Shown here one piece after another: positions 30,905-41,795 of a DNA stretch of 64,000 nt. The translations under genes were made by a program, and so were the position numbers. This stretch comes from Isotricha intestinalis. Its lineage: Eukaryota; Ciliophora; Litostomatea; Vestibuliferida; Isotrichidae. The stretch spans positions 20,080 through 84,079 of the forward strand of contig JAJJLU010000348.1 in NCBI GenBank assembly GCA_023807065.1, given 5' to 3'. The notes beneath the pieces are model-generated. The model did not search any database. It saw nothing but the letters and a program-made list of their open reading frames with translations, and was not told the DNA's origin. Position 1 is the first letter of the stretch; each line of letters opens with the position of its first letter.

Positions 30905-32677
30905 ATGGGAAATAAACAAAAAAATCAACAAATAGAAGAAACAGAGCAATTTATTTCTCCATCCAATGTATTTAATTCAAAACTAACAGAATATACTCCT
31001 TTTTATTCAAATTTTTATTATTTTTGCCAATGGATGGCAAAATTTAATTTTTATACTAATTTTGTTCCAAAGGAAAATGATATAACTCATTTAGTGATAA
31101 TGAAAAATGGTCCAAATGATTTTAATGTTTTTAAAATAATAAAAGCAATAGATAAATTAAAAGTCAAAAATTTTGAAGATTTTAATTATAATGAATTATT
31201 AATAATAAAAAATGAATTAACTGAAGACATTGATAATGTAGAAGAAAATATTAATTTACATAATAAAGAATTAATAGAAAGATTATATAATATATTAACA
31301 AAAGTATATCAAATTTATCCAATAAAATATCAAAAAATTTTATTAAGAGGACCACCAAATAATCATAGATGGATTGTTTGGTTAACAGCAGCAAAAATAA
31401 ATTATAAAATAACAGCAAAGAAGGATTTAATGAAAGAAAATTTTGATATATATAATTATTTAAATGGAAAAAAATTAAAAAGAAAATATAAAAGATTAAT
31501 TACAAGTGATATAAATAATTCCTTTTCTTTTTTTGGTCCTGAAAGATTAAGATTATTATATAATATTTTAAAAGCATTAACATTATATTATAATATAATT
31601 GAATATATCCCAGGAACAGATAAAATTGCAGGTTATTTATTTTTAATAAGTGATTTTAATGTAAATGAAACTTTTTTATTATTAAGATATTTATATTCAC
31701 CTTATTATGGTTTAAAATATAGAGAACTATTATTAGATAATTCTCCTCTTTTAAGTTTATATTGTTTCACAACTCATCAATTAATTAAAGATAGATATCC
31801 AAGAATATTTCAAAAAATAAAAAAAATGAATGTTGATAGAGATTTATGGTATGGAAAATGGTTTCAATTTTTATTTACTCAAAGTTTTATTTTTCCTATT
31901 GTTACAAGATTCATAGATTGTATTTTTGGTTTTGGTTTAGATTATTTATATAATTTAGCTTTAAGTTTTGTTAAATGTTTCGAAGAAACTTTAATTAATT
32001 CAATTGATTCAAGTGAGTTTATTAATATATTTCATTTAAATTCTTTAGTCTTAGATGATGAAATAGTTAAATTTAGAGAAAAAATAGTAAAATATGCAAT
32101 TGAAACTAATATTAAACAAACTTTATTAGAAAAAATTAAGAAAAAATATTATCAAACTGAATATTGTGATTCTGATTATTTTTTTGAGACTTATAAAGAA
32201 CTATGTGAAGCTGATAAAATCAATAATGAAGAATATAAAATGATTGAAGGAATATTATCAGAAGTTTCTGAACAAGAATCTGAAATTTCAAAAGAAAAAG
32301 AAGAAGAAGAAGAAAAAGAATCAAATGAAGAAGAAGATGAAAATTCTAAAAATAATGATAATGAAGGAAGTGAAAATGAAGAAGATGAAAATGAAAATGA
32401 AGAAGAAGATGATGAAAGTGATGAAGATGAAGAAAGAGAGAGTTTAGAATCTTTGGAAATTCAAAGTGAACATCAACCCAAAAAAATTTATAATATGAAA
32501 GAAGAAGATAATAATATTAATAACAATAGTTTTGAAAATACTGAAATTAATACTGATAGCAATCAAATTATTAATAACGACAGTATTTTAAAAAAAAATA
32601 GTTTTATGATTATTAGTAGTATTCATAAAGATAAAAGTGTTGATGTCCCTTCTATAGATGAAAGTGATTCTGATTAA
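30905..32677 (+). CDS. TBC-domain protein, probably without GAP activity
   Basis: The 590-residue protein contains a TBC (Rab-GAP) fold at about 135-400: LRGPPNNHRWIVWL, ITSDINNSFSFFG, RLRLLYNILKALTLYY, EYIPGTDKIAGYLFLIS and the WYGKWFQFLFTQSF helix. In active TBC proteins the catalytic Arg finger lies in IxxDxxR and the Gln finger in YxQG. Here these read SDINNSF and YIPG, so both catalytic residues are missing. It likely binds a Rab without speeding GTP hydrolysis. The C-terminal ~110 residues are an acidic Glu/Asp tail followed by a Ser/Asn-rich end. Start MGNKQ could be myristoylated. Confidence 0.82.
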   Translation: MGNKQKNQQIEETEQFISPSNVFNSKLTEYTPFYSNFYYFCQWMAKFNFYTNFVPKENDITHLVIMKNGPNDFNVFKIIKAIDKLKVKNFEDFNYNELLIIKNELTEDIDNVEENINLHNKELIERLYNILTKVYQIYPIKYQKILLRGPPNNHRWIVWLTAAKINYKITAKKDLMKENFDIYNYLNGKKLKRKYKRLITSDINNSFSFFGPERLRLLYNILKALTLYYNIIEYIPGTDKIAGYLFLISDFNVNETFLLLRYLYSPYYGLKYRELLLDNSPLLSLYCFTTHQLIKDRYPRIFQKIKKMNVDRDLWYGKWFQFLFTQSFIFPIVTRFIDCIFGFGLDYLYNLALSFVKCFEETLINSIDSSEFINIFHLNSLVLDDEIVKFREKIVKYAIETNIKQTLLEKIKKKYYQTEYCDSDYFFETYKELCEADKINNEEYKMIEGILSEVSEQESEISKEKEEEEEKESNEEEDENSKNNDNEGSENEEDENENEEEDDESDEDEERESLESLEIQSEHQPKKIYNMKEEDNNINNNSFENTEINTDSNQIINNDSILKKNSFMIISSIHKDKSVDVPSIDESDSD

Positions 32678-32963
32678 TGTTTATTTAAGTTTTGTATATT
32701 TTTTCATGCATTAAAGTTTTTATATTTTCAAAATTAATATTAAATAAGTTTATTGGTTTTTAATATTTTTATACATTTATAATCAAAAAATCAAATATAA
32801 ATTAATGATTTTTATTTATTATTGTTAATATTTCATATAAAATTAATATAAAAAATTTGAATAATAATTGAACTATATAATTTAATTATTTTGATTTCAA
32901 TTTTATTATATTAATTTTTAATCATTCTCTAAAAAAATAATAATAAAAAATAAGCATAATAAT

Positions 32964-34295
32964 ATGTTCAGCCAAAAAACAAAAAAAAAACAATCAGTAT
33001 CAAAAGACAGCAAAAAAAAAGAAAGAGGTTCAATATCTCCTTTTAAAAAATTATATAATTACAAAAGTAGGAAAAATAATCATTCATTAAATTTAAAAGA
33101 TATAAATACAAAAAATAATGTAAATTTAAATAGAATCAATATTAGAGATTTCATAAATCAAGCAAAAAAAAATAACTCAAAAAATAAAATATCTTTTCAT
33201 CAAAAATATTCAACTTCATTTTCAAGAGCAGAAACTGATTCAAATGTTTCAAAAATAAATCAAACAATGAATTTAGGAATTAGAATTTTAAATAAATCAA
33301 AAGAAAAAAAGAATTTAAATATTTCAAAAATTCCATTAAGGAAAAAACCAATAAATTCTAATTTTTCTTATTCAATTAAAAATGTTCAAACTGAAGAAAA
33401 TAAAAGGAATTCAAGAGAAATGTTAAGACAAAATTTTCTAAATAATTTTCCTAAACATTCTCATACAAATACAAATACAAGTATAACTTTTATTAAAAAT
33501 TGTTCTGCTTCTAAAAACTATTATTTTGATCCAATTAAATTATATAATGAATCAGGAAGATCAAATAGTAAAAACAAACATGAAAAAAGTGAAATTATTC
33601 ATAAAAATGATAATTGGGAGAAATTAACAAATTTAAAAGAAGAATTTAATAGAATTGAAAATAAAATAAAAGATAATTTGAATAATAATGTAACTTATAG
33701 TAAAAGTAAAAGATATAATATCATTCAAAATATTTTTGAAGAAACTATTAAAATTTTACCTGAAGAAAATAAAAATGTTTTTAAATCTATTCTTAATGAA
33801 ATTCATGATGTTGTTTCTGATTATTCTAAAGAAAATAGAAGATTAAAAGAAGAAAATGAATTATTTAGAAATAAAGTGTTTTCTCTTGAAAAAGAACAAA
33901 TTTTAAATAATAAAATTATAAACGAAAAAGAAAAAGAAATTGAATTTTTAAAAAAGAAAATTATTTTCACTCAAGAACAATTTATAAGTCAAAGTACAAA
34001 TTCATCTGTTATATCTTCTGTCGATAAAGAAAAAAATTATTATGATTTTAAAGAAAATGAAGATAATAAAATTGATAAATTTAATAAAAAAAATTATAAA
34101 GATTTAGATGCTTTATATTTTTTAGATAAAATTAAAATGAATTCTGATTATAAATTTATTGCTCAAAGCTTAAATGGACAAGTTATTCCTCCTTTAAATT
34201 TAAATTTTGAAGAATTATATGAAGAAGAAAAAAAGAAAAATTATGAAAAATTAAGTTTTATTGAAAAAGTTAAATTAAGTATGAATTTGGATTAA
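32964..34295 (+). CDS. Coiled-coil protein with TSNAXIP1-like segment
   Basis: The 443-residue protein has a basic, Ser/Asn-rich N-terminal half and a C-terminal coiled coil. Residues about 250-300 (NIIQNIFEETIKILPEENKN, then FKSILNEIHDVVSDYSKENR) resemble the N-terminal domain of translin-associated factor X-interacting protein 1, found in cilia-associated proteins. After the coiled coil lies a conserved-looking end (QSLNGQVIPPLNLNFEELYE). A ciliary or basal-body role would fit the SHIPPO and SF-assemblin genes nearby, but the similarity is moderate. Confidence 0.7.
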   Translation: MFSQKTKKKQSVSKDSKKKERGSISPFKKLYNYKSRKNNHSLNLKDINTKNNVNLNRINIRDFINQAKKNNSKNKISFHQKYSTSFSRAETDSNVSKINQTMNLGIRILNKSKEKKNLNISKIPLRKKPINSNFSYSIKNVQTEENKRNSREMLRQNFLNNFPKHSHTNTNTSITFIKNCSASKNYYFDPIKLYNESGRSNSKNKHEKSEIIHKNDNWEKLTNLKEEFNRIENKIKDNLNNNVTYSKSKRYNIIQNIFEETIKILPEENKNVFKSILNEIHDVVSDYSKENRRLKEENELFRNKVFSLEKEQILNNKIINEKEKEIEFLKKKIIFTQEQFISQSTNSSVISSVDKEKNYYDFKENEDNKIDKFNKKNYKDLDALYFLDKIKMNSDYKFIAQSLNGQVIPPLNLNFEELYEEEKKKNYEKLSFIEKVKLSMNLD

Positions 34296-35156
34296 TTTTT
34301 ATTTTCTAATTTATATAAATATAATTCATAATTCATATTTAATGTTTTTATATAAAAAAATAAAATAATTTTTTATCATTAATTAAAAAAATTTGTATTA
34401 TCAAATTAGAAAAAATATTTAAAGAGCTTTTTAAGAAACAAATAAATAATAGTAGAAAAATTTATTGTAAAAAAATTTATCAAAAATAAATTGGAAATTT
34501 TAATTATATAAAAAATTTTATTATTTTAAATATTATTCCTCTTATTCAAAATAACAAAAAATTATTTTAAGTTAATGTTGAAAATATAAGTGAATGAAAG
34601 ACTAAAATTACCTGTGGTTTTATAAATTATTAATATAGGTAATACTCTAATTTATCAAATAAGGTATAAATGAAATTATAGGAGGTTTTATTATAAATAC
34701 AATTATCACTTAAATTTATTATTTATAAATCTTTTTTTATTTTTGTTTAAAAATATATTATTAATATTTTATTTGTAGAAATTTTATTTATTTGTTTTTA
34801 TTAATTATAAATTCCTGAAATTTTTCTGCATATTCATAGAGATTAATAAATCTTCTTTAAGTTTATATACCAAAGATGGAATTAATTATATATGGTTTGT
34901 TTTTTCTTTTTTAAATAATCTTTTTATGTGTGATAAAGAATAAATAATAATATAAATAATAGAGTAAATCCACAGAATGTATTCAAAATAAATTTTCATT
35001 TTTTTGACAATTAAGATGAAATATTAGAATTTTTCCTTTATAATTTTAAATTATAATAAAGAATTAAATACATTTAAAAAAATTTAAAGATGATGTGAAA
35101 AATCTAATGCTCAGTAATCTACACTACATTTGAAGTTTTTAATTTTATTTATAAAG
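34296..35156. other. Gap with faint coding-like scraps
   Basis: AT-rich sequence without an intact gene. Short plus-strand scraps such as NRVNPQNVFKINFHFFDN near 34960 may belong to the tubulin-ligase relic that follows, but they are interrupted by many stops. Confidence 0.35.
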
Positions 35157-35387
35157 ATGTTTTGTTATTCAAAAAAGAACTTTCTTAATGTAGATAATTT
35201 GAAAGAAAATCAAAATCTTATGTTATTATTGATTAAAAATTATTGTAAGAATGATAGAAATTTTTCTAGTACTCTTCCAATGACTTTTAGATTGAATAAA
35301 ACTGAATAAAATGATATTAATTTTCCTGAAAGATTAGGAGAAAATAAATATAAAAATAATATTATCATTTTATTTTTATTACTATGA
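35157..35387 (+). pseudogene. Relic of a tubulin tyrosine ligase-like (TTLL) gene
   Basis: A 50-codon frame from ATG 35157 ends STLPMTFRLNKTE and TAA at 35307-35309. After that TAA the same frame continues NDINFPERLGENKYKNNIII to TGA at 35385. In TTLL enzymes LPxTF is followed about 25-40 residues later by NxWIxKP; the pattern fits with Trp changed and the rest of the ATP-grasp domain missing. TTLLs add Glu or Gly to tubulin in cilia. Only the fragment survives, so it is non-functional. Confidence 0.6.
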
Positions 35388-35461
35388 AACATACTATGCT
35401 TTCCAAAAAAAAAAAAAAAAACAAAAATAATTTTTAAGAAAAAATAAACCCGTTAATTTTT

Positions 35462-37021
35462 TTAATAATCATCCCCAACAGTAAAAATTTCTTTTTTTGT
35501 AGGTTTCAACATAAAAGTATGTTCAAACTGACTAACATAACACCCTTCAATATCAGCAAGAGGTGGATAAGGATCAACCAATCCTTGATCAATTAATTGT
35601 TTCAAAGCCAAAGAATGATTTTTAAATCCATCTTCTTCAAGCCATCTCCTACACCAAGCTAAAGTATTATAATTCTTATATAAATGATTAAATAATTGTC
35701 TAGGCTTATCACCTCTTATTTTTTCCCCAGTAGCATATTCATTAACCATATAATGTGAACAATCACTTTTATCTGTCACCCATCCTTTCCCAGTTGAAGC
35801 AAAAGTTTCAATTGCATACATTTCACCTTCTTCCATTTTAGTATTATCATCCTTTTTAACTATTGGTACACTTTTACCAGCATGAACTTTATATTGTGCA
35901 ACAGTGTGTCCACATAAATTTCTAATTGCTCTAATTGGATAATTTTTACCATTTAATTCTACTTCATAACTTTCAAGTACTTCTTGTATTCCAGCACCTA
36001 TTTCACCTAATCTAGCATCAATCCCTGCTAATTTAATCCCATGATTTGTAGCTTCCTTTGATGCCATTAATAAATTATCATATATGGGATTGAAAGCTAC
36101 TGTGAATGCTGTATCAATAACAAATCCATTAATATGTGTTCCAAAATCGAATTTGCATACATCATCGTAATTCAATACCGTCTCATCACCGGAGTTAGGT
36201 GTGTAATGTGCGGCTACATGATTGAGGGAACATCCTGTAGGGAATGATTGACCACAATGAATAGTATTTTGATTTGTTATGAAACGAAGTATTTTTTCTA
36301 TATCTTCACATATATCAATCATTTTACGACCTGGTTTAATTATTCTTTGTGAATATTTCCTTACTTGACGATGACACTCTGCACCTTTACGCATTGAATC
36401 AATATCATATTCACGAAGACGTTCCATTTCTATTTTTTCTTTATCATTGCTTCTCCATATATTTCTAAATATTTAAAAATAATATTATATTTTTTTTACT
36501 TACTCGCTTGAATATTCTTCAATTATTCCAACAGGCCATTTTTTATCAGGAAATAATTCATCAATATCTTTTGTTGGATAATTAGTTTGAGTCCATTCTC
36601 CTTCTTTCCATGAACCTAAAAGACGAAATTGGGAATTGTCTTGAAAACGAGAGTTTGTTATTTCAATTCCTTGTTCTTTCCAATTTGTGTATTTTCTATA
36701 TGGATTCTCACGAGGTCCATCTTCTGATTCTTGCTTTTTTTTCTTGTGATGTTTCTTTTTCTTCTTTTTTTTATGGGGCTCTTCTTCTTTTTGATCTTCA
36801 TCTAATTCTTTTTCATCTTCTTTTTGTTCTGAAATTTCCTTTTTTTCTTCTTCATTCTTTAACTCTTCTTGTTTTTCCTCTTTTGGAATTTCTTCTTTTT
36901 TATTTTCTTGTTTTGACTCTTCTTTATTTTTTTTTTTCTTGTTTTTTTTCTTTGATGGTGTAGCTTCTTTTGTATCATCATTAATAAAATCTAATAAATC
37001 ATCAATTGATTGTCCTTCCAT
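35462..37021 (-). CDS. Methionine aminopeptidase 2, two exons
   Basis: Exon 1 is 37021-36504, a 39-nt GT-AG intron occupies 36503-36465 (GTAAGT start, TTTAG end), and exon 2 is 36464-35462. Joined length is 506 residues. The join yields EEYSSENIWRSNDKEK, continuous with the MetAP2 pattern, and replaces two separate frames. The N-terminus has the Glu/Lys-rich polybasic/acidic segment typical of MetAP2. The catalytic domain keeps all metal ligands: Asp pair in KFDFGTHINGFVIDTAF, His in CGHTVAQYKVHAG, Glu in AIETFASTGKG and Glu in QFEHTFML. It removes initiator methionine co-translationally. It is the best-conserved gene here and the only other clear case of splicing. Confidence 0.95.
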
Positions 37022-37090
37022 TAAATTAATAAAATATATATTTAATAAATAAGTATTATTTAATTGTTTTAATTGAGAAAAAATAATTTA

Positions 37091-39412
37091 TTAAGTATTA
37101 GTATTTATTAGTTCATTTCCTATCATTCCTTTTAAATTTCGTATTAATTCTTCAACTGTTTTAATGTATTTTTTTCTGTTTCCTTTAAAAGCACTTTTTA
37201 ATAATTCTTCTTCCCAAATTAAATCTTCTTCTTTTCTAGGATGATTAACTAAAGTCATTAAATTATCATATAATAAATTTAAATCTTTTTCAAATTTATT
37301 TTTTCCATTATCAACTTTATCATCTTTTTTATTATTATCTACATAATTATCATTTTCAATTGAATAAAAAGGTTTATTTGCTAAAGCTTTAAATAAAGCT
37401 AATTGGGTTTCTCTTTTTAAAAAAGTTTTTTTTAAACTTTCAAAACTTTGAACATAATCTAATATAGTAATAAAATCAGTATCATTTCTTAAACTCTTTA
37501 AAGCATTTTCAAAAACTTTTTTTTTATTTTTTAAATCTTCAGAAAGACAACAAAAACAATATTTTAATAACCATGATTCTCCTAATGAAAAATGTAATCC
37601 ACTATAAACTTTATTAATATATATTGCATATACTAATTTTGCTATGTTATATTTTGCTTTTTCTTTATCTTCATTTTTTTCTAAAGATATATTACTTGAA
37701 TCTATATTATCTTCTTTTTTATTTGTGTTTATTTCAACATTAGAATTTTCATTTTTTTTCCCTTCCTTTTCTTTTTCTTTTTCATTTTCATTTTCATTTT
37801 CTTTTTTTGTTTCATTTTGTTTGTAATATTTATTTTTTGTTTCTTGTAATTCATTTTTTTTACTTTGGAAAAAATGAATAAAAATTTTTTCTTTTTCATT
37901 AACATACATATTTTTTTTTATATTATTTATTTTTTCTTCTTCATTTTTTTTCTTTTCTTTTTCTTTTTTTTCCTTTTCTTTTTCTTCTTCAAATTCTTTG
38001 CTAGTAAAACTATTTTCATATTCCTCTTCTTCAATCGTTTCTTTCTTTTTTTTTTCTTCTAATTGTTTTTGTTCAAATTCTTTTATCTCTTCAACATTTT
38101 TTTCAAATTCATTTAATTTATCTAAAAAATCTTCAAATTCCATTTCAGTTTTATCATTATATTTAGGATCAACAACATCATAGAAATCATTAATTAAACT
38201 TTCTTCATATTCATAAACATTTCCAATTAAAAATAAAATAAAACCAAGAATTAAAATAAATTTACAAAGTCCTCCAATTTGACCAATAATTTCAAATATA
38301 GTTATATATGTTCTTTCATAATTATCTATAGTATCACTAGATTTAATACTTATTGAAAGAATTTCAGTTCCATTTAATTCATCTGGACTATGAGTATATT
38401 TTTCACTGTTAAAAGATACAAAAGTTTCTGATTCATTATTTCCGCCTAAATATTTTGGAATAACACTTTTAAAAGAAGATAATTTATTAATTTGAAAATA
38501 AGCATTTAATTTTGTTGACATTTCATAACTTAATGAAGAATATTTCCAATCAACTACTCTTGTTATTGGCTGATTTTTGTTTGTTTGATTAAACAAAGAT
38601 TCAACATATAAAAAATATATATTATATTTTGGAATTAAACTTTTAATTATGTCATCTGATACACATTCTATTGGAACTTTATTATTTTCTGGTTCTGTAT
38701 CAACATATATTTCTTCTTTTGTTGTATTATTTAAAATCCCACCAACTGAATTTTTTAAATTATTATAAGCAGTATAATTTTCAAGTGAATGATTATAATA
38801 TTTATCATTTTCACATAAATTTGCAGATATTTTAACATATTTATAGTTATCATGTACTTCATCTTGAGATAATTCAAAAGGACTGTAAATACAATAAACT
38901 TCACTTAAATCATATAATTCATACATTGATTCACTTACATGAGGAACTCTTTTACATTTTGAATAAAATAGTTCTTTTGGTTTTCCTTCAATGTAATTGT
39001 ATACATTTACTGAAAATATAGAAGCATTTATATTAACCCATTTATTCTCATATTTAATTCCAAACATAATTTGTTGAAAACCTTGATCTGTTTTTTCTCC
39101 AAATAAACTTGGTAATTTTTCCAAAAAAGTATATTCTTTTTTATCAATATACTTACTATTTTCATCAATTTCATCAAAAAAACCAATATAATCTGGAACT
39201 AAAGTAAATGAAGGTGGAGGATTTAAACTTTCTGGAACATTTAAAACTGTTGGTTGATTCATTTTTGTTATATCTATTATAAAGAGAATCAAATATACTA
39301 TTATTATTATTATCACAAAAAATGATACACATAATCCACAATTTGTTGAAAAGTTAAAATGATCTTTGTATTTAAAACGAATTGGTTGTCCATACATATC
39401 AAGGTATTTCAT
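37091..39412 (-). CDS. Two-span membrane protein with large loop
   Basis: The 773-residue protein has transmembrane helices at about 27-47 and 378-400, bracketing a ~330-residue loop that carries several N-glycosylation sequons and is presumably extracytosolic. The cytosolic C-terminal half has a Glu/Lys coiled region (about 440-590) then a helical domain (about 600-760) with LVYAIYINKVYSGLHFSLGE. The opening MKYLDMYGQPIRFKYKDH resembles the start of a large uncharacterised membrane-protein family in ciliates, from memory of that family. Function is unknown. It is divergently paired with the small gene at 39487. Confidence 0.82.
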   Translation of the reverse strand: MKYLDMYGQPIRFKYKDHFNFSTNCGLCVSFFVIIIIIVYLILFIIDITKMNQPTVLNVPESLNPPPSFTLVPDYIGFFDEIDENSKYIDKKEYTFLEKLPSLFGEKTDQGFQQIMFGIKYENKWVNINASIFSVNVYNYIEGKPKELFYSKCKRVPHVSESMYELYDLSEVYCIYSPFELSQDEVHDNYKYVKISANLCENDKYYNHSLENYTAYNNLKNSVGGILNNTTKEEIYVDTEPENNKVPIECVSDDIIKSLIPKYNIYFLYVESLFNQTNKNQPITRVVDWKYSSLSYEMSTKLNAYFQINKLSSFKSVIPKYLGGNNESETFVSFNSEKYTHSPDELNGTEILSISIKSSDTIDNYERTYITIFEIIGQIGGLCKFILILGFILFLIGNVYEYEESLINDFYDVVDPKYNDKTEMEFEDFLDKLNEFEKNVEEIKEFEQKQLEEKKKKETIEEEEYENSFTSKEFEEEKEKEKKEKEKKKNEEEKINNIKKNMYVNEKEKIFIHFFQSKKNELQETKNKYYKQNETKKENENENEKEKEKEGKKNENSNVEINTNKKEDNIDSSNISLEKNEDKEKAKYNIAKLVYAIYINKVYSGLHFSLGESWLLKYCFCCLSEDLKNKKKVFENALKSLRNDTDFITILDYVQSFESLKKTFLKRETQLALFKALANKPFYSIENDNYVDNNKKDDKVDNGKNKFEKDLNLLYDNLMTLVNHPRKEEDLIWEEELLKSAFKGNRKKYIKTVEELIRNLKGMIGNELINTNT

Positions 39413-39486
39413 TTTTTTTTTTTAATTTTTGTATAATTTATTTTTTATATTTTCAAAATTTTATTTTTTGTGCTTTTTTATTTTAA
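39413..39486. promoter_or_regulatory. 74-bp divergent intergenic region
   Basis: Only 74 bp separate the starts of the 37091 (minus) and 39487 (plus) genes. T-rich on one side, so any promoter elements must be very short or shared. Confidence 0.45.
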
Positions 39487-39693
39487 ATGGATAATGAAAA
39501 TAACTTTGATAATGAAAAAAAGAAAGAATTAGATATTGAAAAATTGAAAAAATTATCTGATGTTAAAAATGAAATTTTTAGGAAATATGATTTAATTATG
39601 AAATTATATAATATTTATGATAATGATATTGATAATGGAAATGGAATGTTAAATGATATTAAAAATTATATGAAATCAAATAAAAAATCATAA
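39487..39693 (+). CDS. Small acidic/helical protein, 68 residues
   Basis: ATG 39487 opens a 68-codon frame (KKELDIEKLKKLSDVKNEIF in the middle) with strong helix propensity and neighbour-like codon use. The start lies 74 bp from the divergent gene. The following gap is non-coding in this frame. No family recognised; a small microtubule-complex subunit such as a MOZART-type protein was considered but the sequence does not match. Confidence 0.55.
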   Translation: MDNENNFDNEKKKELDIEKLKKLSDVKNEIFRKYDLIMKLYNIYDNDIDNGNGMLNDIKNYMKSNKKS

Positions 39694-39992
39694 ATTATTT
39701 AAATTTTTATATAATTGTTTATTTTTTATAGAATTTTCCTTAAAATAATTGACTATAATACTTTTAAACATTTAAATTTTCTATTAATCAATTTAATTCT
39801 TGAATTTACATCTTTTCAAATATTTACTCTATTTAATTTTTTTGAAAAAAAGTTCATTATTTTTATTATTACCATTAATATCATTTAAAGAATGACAAAC
39901 AAGTAAAAAATATTTAATTTAATTTTAATTTCAATAATTTATTTCTTTATTTATATTGCAATTTTATTATCATTAAATTATTACTCTAACTG

Positions 39993-40130
39993 ATGAATTT
40001 CTTTGACTTAATTTTTGAGAATAGTATTTTTGATTTAAGAAAGCTTGATGTTTATAAGAAGAGTCTGACAGAAAAAAATATTTTATGTAATATTGATGTC
40101 TATATTTTAGGGGTTATTTTTTTTTTATAA
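39993..40130 (+). pseudogene. Relic of a protein kinase gene
   Basis: Within the 700-bp gap 39694-40388, ATG 39993 opens 45 codons ending NIDVYILGVIFFL and TAA at 40128. The string DVYxLGVI is kinase subdomain IX. Coding-like sequence continues past the stop (NTNF, then NNNR, about to 40240) with further stops. A short minus-strand scrap (CHSLNDINGNNKNNELFFKK, about 39830-39900) is also present. Non-functional. Confidence 0.45.
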
Positions 40131-40388
40131 GAAATAAATACCAACTTTTGAAGAAATTTAGTATTTTTATTTCCAAACAATAATAGATAAAGATTATTCC
40201 ATTATTTCTTTTGATTTATCAAGGTGATATAATCAATATTTGATAGTAGATTTTTTGATGTAAATATCTTTGTTTAAATATCAATCAATATTTTTCTTTT
40301 TAAGAAATTATTGAAATGCTTTCCTAAAAATAAAATAAAAAAATTCAATTAAAAAAATAATAAAAAATTCCATTATATTAATAAAAAA

Positions 40389-41795
40389 ATGAATACAGAA
40401 GATATCAAACCACCAGAAGAAAATAAAGAAGAATCAAAAATGTCGAATGAACAAAAAAATGAAGAAAAAAAAGAAGAAAATGAAAAACCAAAAGAATTAA
40501 CTCAATTAGATTTATTTAACAAACTATTATTAATAATAAAAAATTTCTTAACAGAACATACAGTTTATGAAGCAATACCAGGAAATATGAAAATATTAAT
40601 TTTTAACAGTGAATTAAATTTTTTAGAAACAATATATGCAATGGTAAAAGAAGATATATATTGTGCTTTAGTCTATGATTCTCTTTATAAAAATTTTATA
40701 GGAATAATTACAATAAGGGATATTATGGAATTAATTAAATTTATAAATGATAGAATAAAAAAATATAATGGAATAATAGTAAATACAAATTTCTTTATAA
40801 AAGAAATTTTTTCAAAAAATGAAGTTCAATTAAATTCTCTTTCTTCAATTAAAGAAAATGAAGAAATTAAACCAGTTAAAAAAAAAAGTTTTGGTTCATT
40901 TGATAGAATAAATGAATTAGATGAAGAAGAAGGAAGTGATTCTTCTTTTGAAGGGGAAATAAAAGAAAAGCCACAATCAAGTTCTTTAAAACAAGGAGTT
41001 GATTTTTTCAAATCATTAAATTTAATTTCAATTAATGATTTTTATAGAACTGTAAGAGGAATTCCAATTCATAGATTAATAAATAAAGCTAAATTACTTT
41101 CTGTTAGTTTAGATAATAATTTATTTGATTGTGCTAAATTAATTAAAGAAAAAAAAACTCATAGAATTATTATTGAAGAAACTAAAGAAAAACAAAGTGA
41201 AATTCATCAATCTAATAATAATTTACTAAATATAAAAAATACAAATTATATTAAAAATTATACTGGGTTTATTACTTATGAAACTATGTTTGATTTTTTT
41301 ATTCAAAATTATTACGGTGATATGAAAGAATTTAAATGCTTATTAAATGATATTATTGATGTAACTTCTATTGCAAATAAATTAACTTACAAATTTGATA
41401 AAAATGAAAAAGTTTTTGTCGTTTTTGAGCAATGTTTTTTAACTAAATTATCTATTATGCCTATTTATGATTCTAGTAACAATAATGAAATTTTTGGTTA
41501 TTTATTTTTAAAAGATTTAGTTTATTTTTTTATGAAAGTTGGTATTTTCTTTTCTTTAGATGATTCAGTTGAAAATTTTTTAATTAAATTATATGAAGGA
41601 ATTGATGAAGAAAAGCCTTTAGGAAAAGAAAGAGTTAAATATATTAATATTAAAAAAGAAAAATACACTATGAAACAGATTTTTGAATTACTTAATGCAA
41701 GTCCTGAGAAAAAAATAATTGTTAATACTGGAGATGATTTAAGTTTAATAACCTTATCAAATATTTTCAGATGTATTTTTAATCTAAAAGAGTAA
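40389..41795 (+). CDS. AMPK gamma-subunit-like CBS-domain protein
   Basis: The 468-residue protein has an acidic N-terminus and about four CBS motifs. The first reads VYEAIPGNMKILIFNSEL through ALVYDSLYKNFIGIITIRDI, the classic SNF4/AMPK-gamma pattern (YDxxPxSxKVVxFD ... aPLWDSxxxxFVGmLTITDF). Later CBS units include KLLSVSLDNNLFDCAKLIKE, LSIMPIYDSSNNNEIFGYLF and the C-terminal IIVNTGDDLSLITLSNIF. An acidic/Ser insert lies between CBS 1 and 2 (about 155-200). AMPK-gamma binds AMP/ATP and regulates the kinase complex in energy sensing. Nucleotide-binding residues cannot be confirmed without alignment. Confidence 0.88.
   Translation: MNTEDIKPPEENKEESKMSNEQKNEEKKEENEKPKELTQLDLFNKLLLIIKNFLTEHTVYEAIPGNMKILIFNSELNFLETIYAMVKEDIYCALVYDSLYKNFIGIITIRDIMELIKFINDRIKKYNGIIVNTNFFIKEIFSKNEVQLNSLSSIKENEEIKPVKKKSFGSFDRINELDEEEGSDSSFEGEIKEKPQSSSLKQGVDFFKSLNLISINDFYRTVRGIPIHRLINKAKLLSVSLDNNLFDCAKLIKEKKTHRIIIEETKEKQSEIHQSNNNLLNIKNTNYIKNYTGFITYETMFDFFIQNYYGDMKEFKCLLNDIIDVTSIANKLTYKFDKNEKVFVVFEQCFLTKLSIMPIYDSSNNNEIFGYLFLKDLVYFFMKVGIFFSLDDSVENFLIKLYEGIDEEKPLGKERVKYINIKKEKYTMKQIFELLNASPEKKIIVNTGDDLSLITLSNIFRCIFNLKE

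Noticed and set aside
37644..38183. Phe/Ser-rich plus-strand frames opposite the 37091 gene
   Set aside because: They are antisense shadows of its Glu/Lys-rich region.
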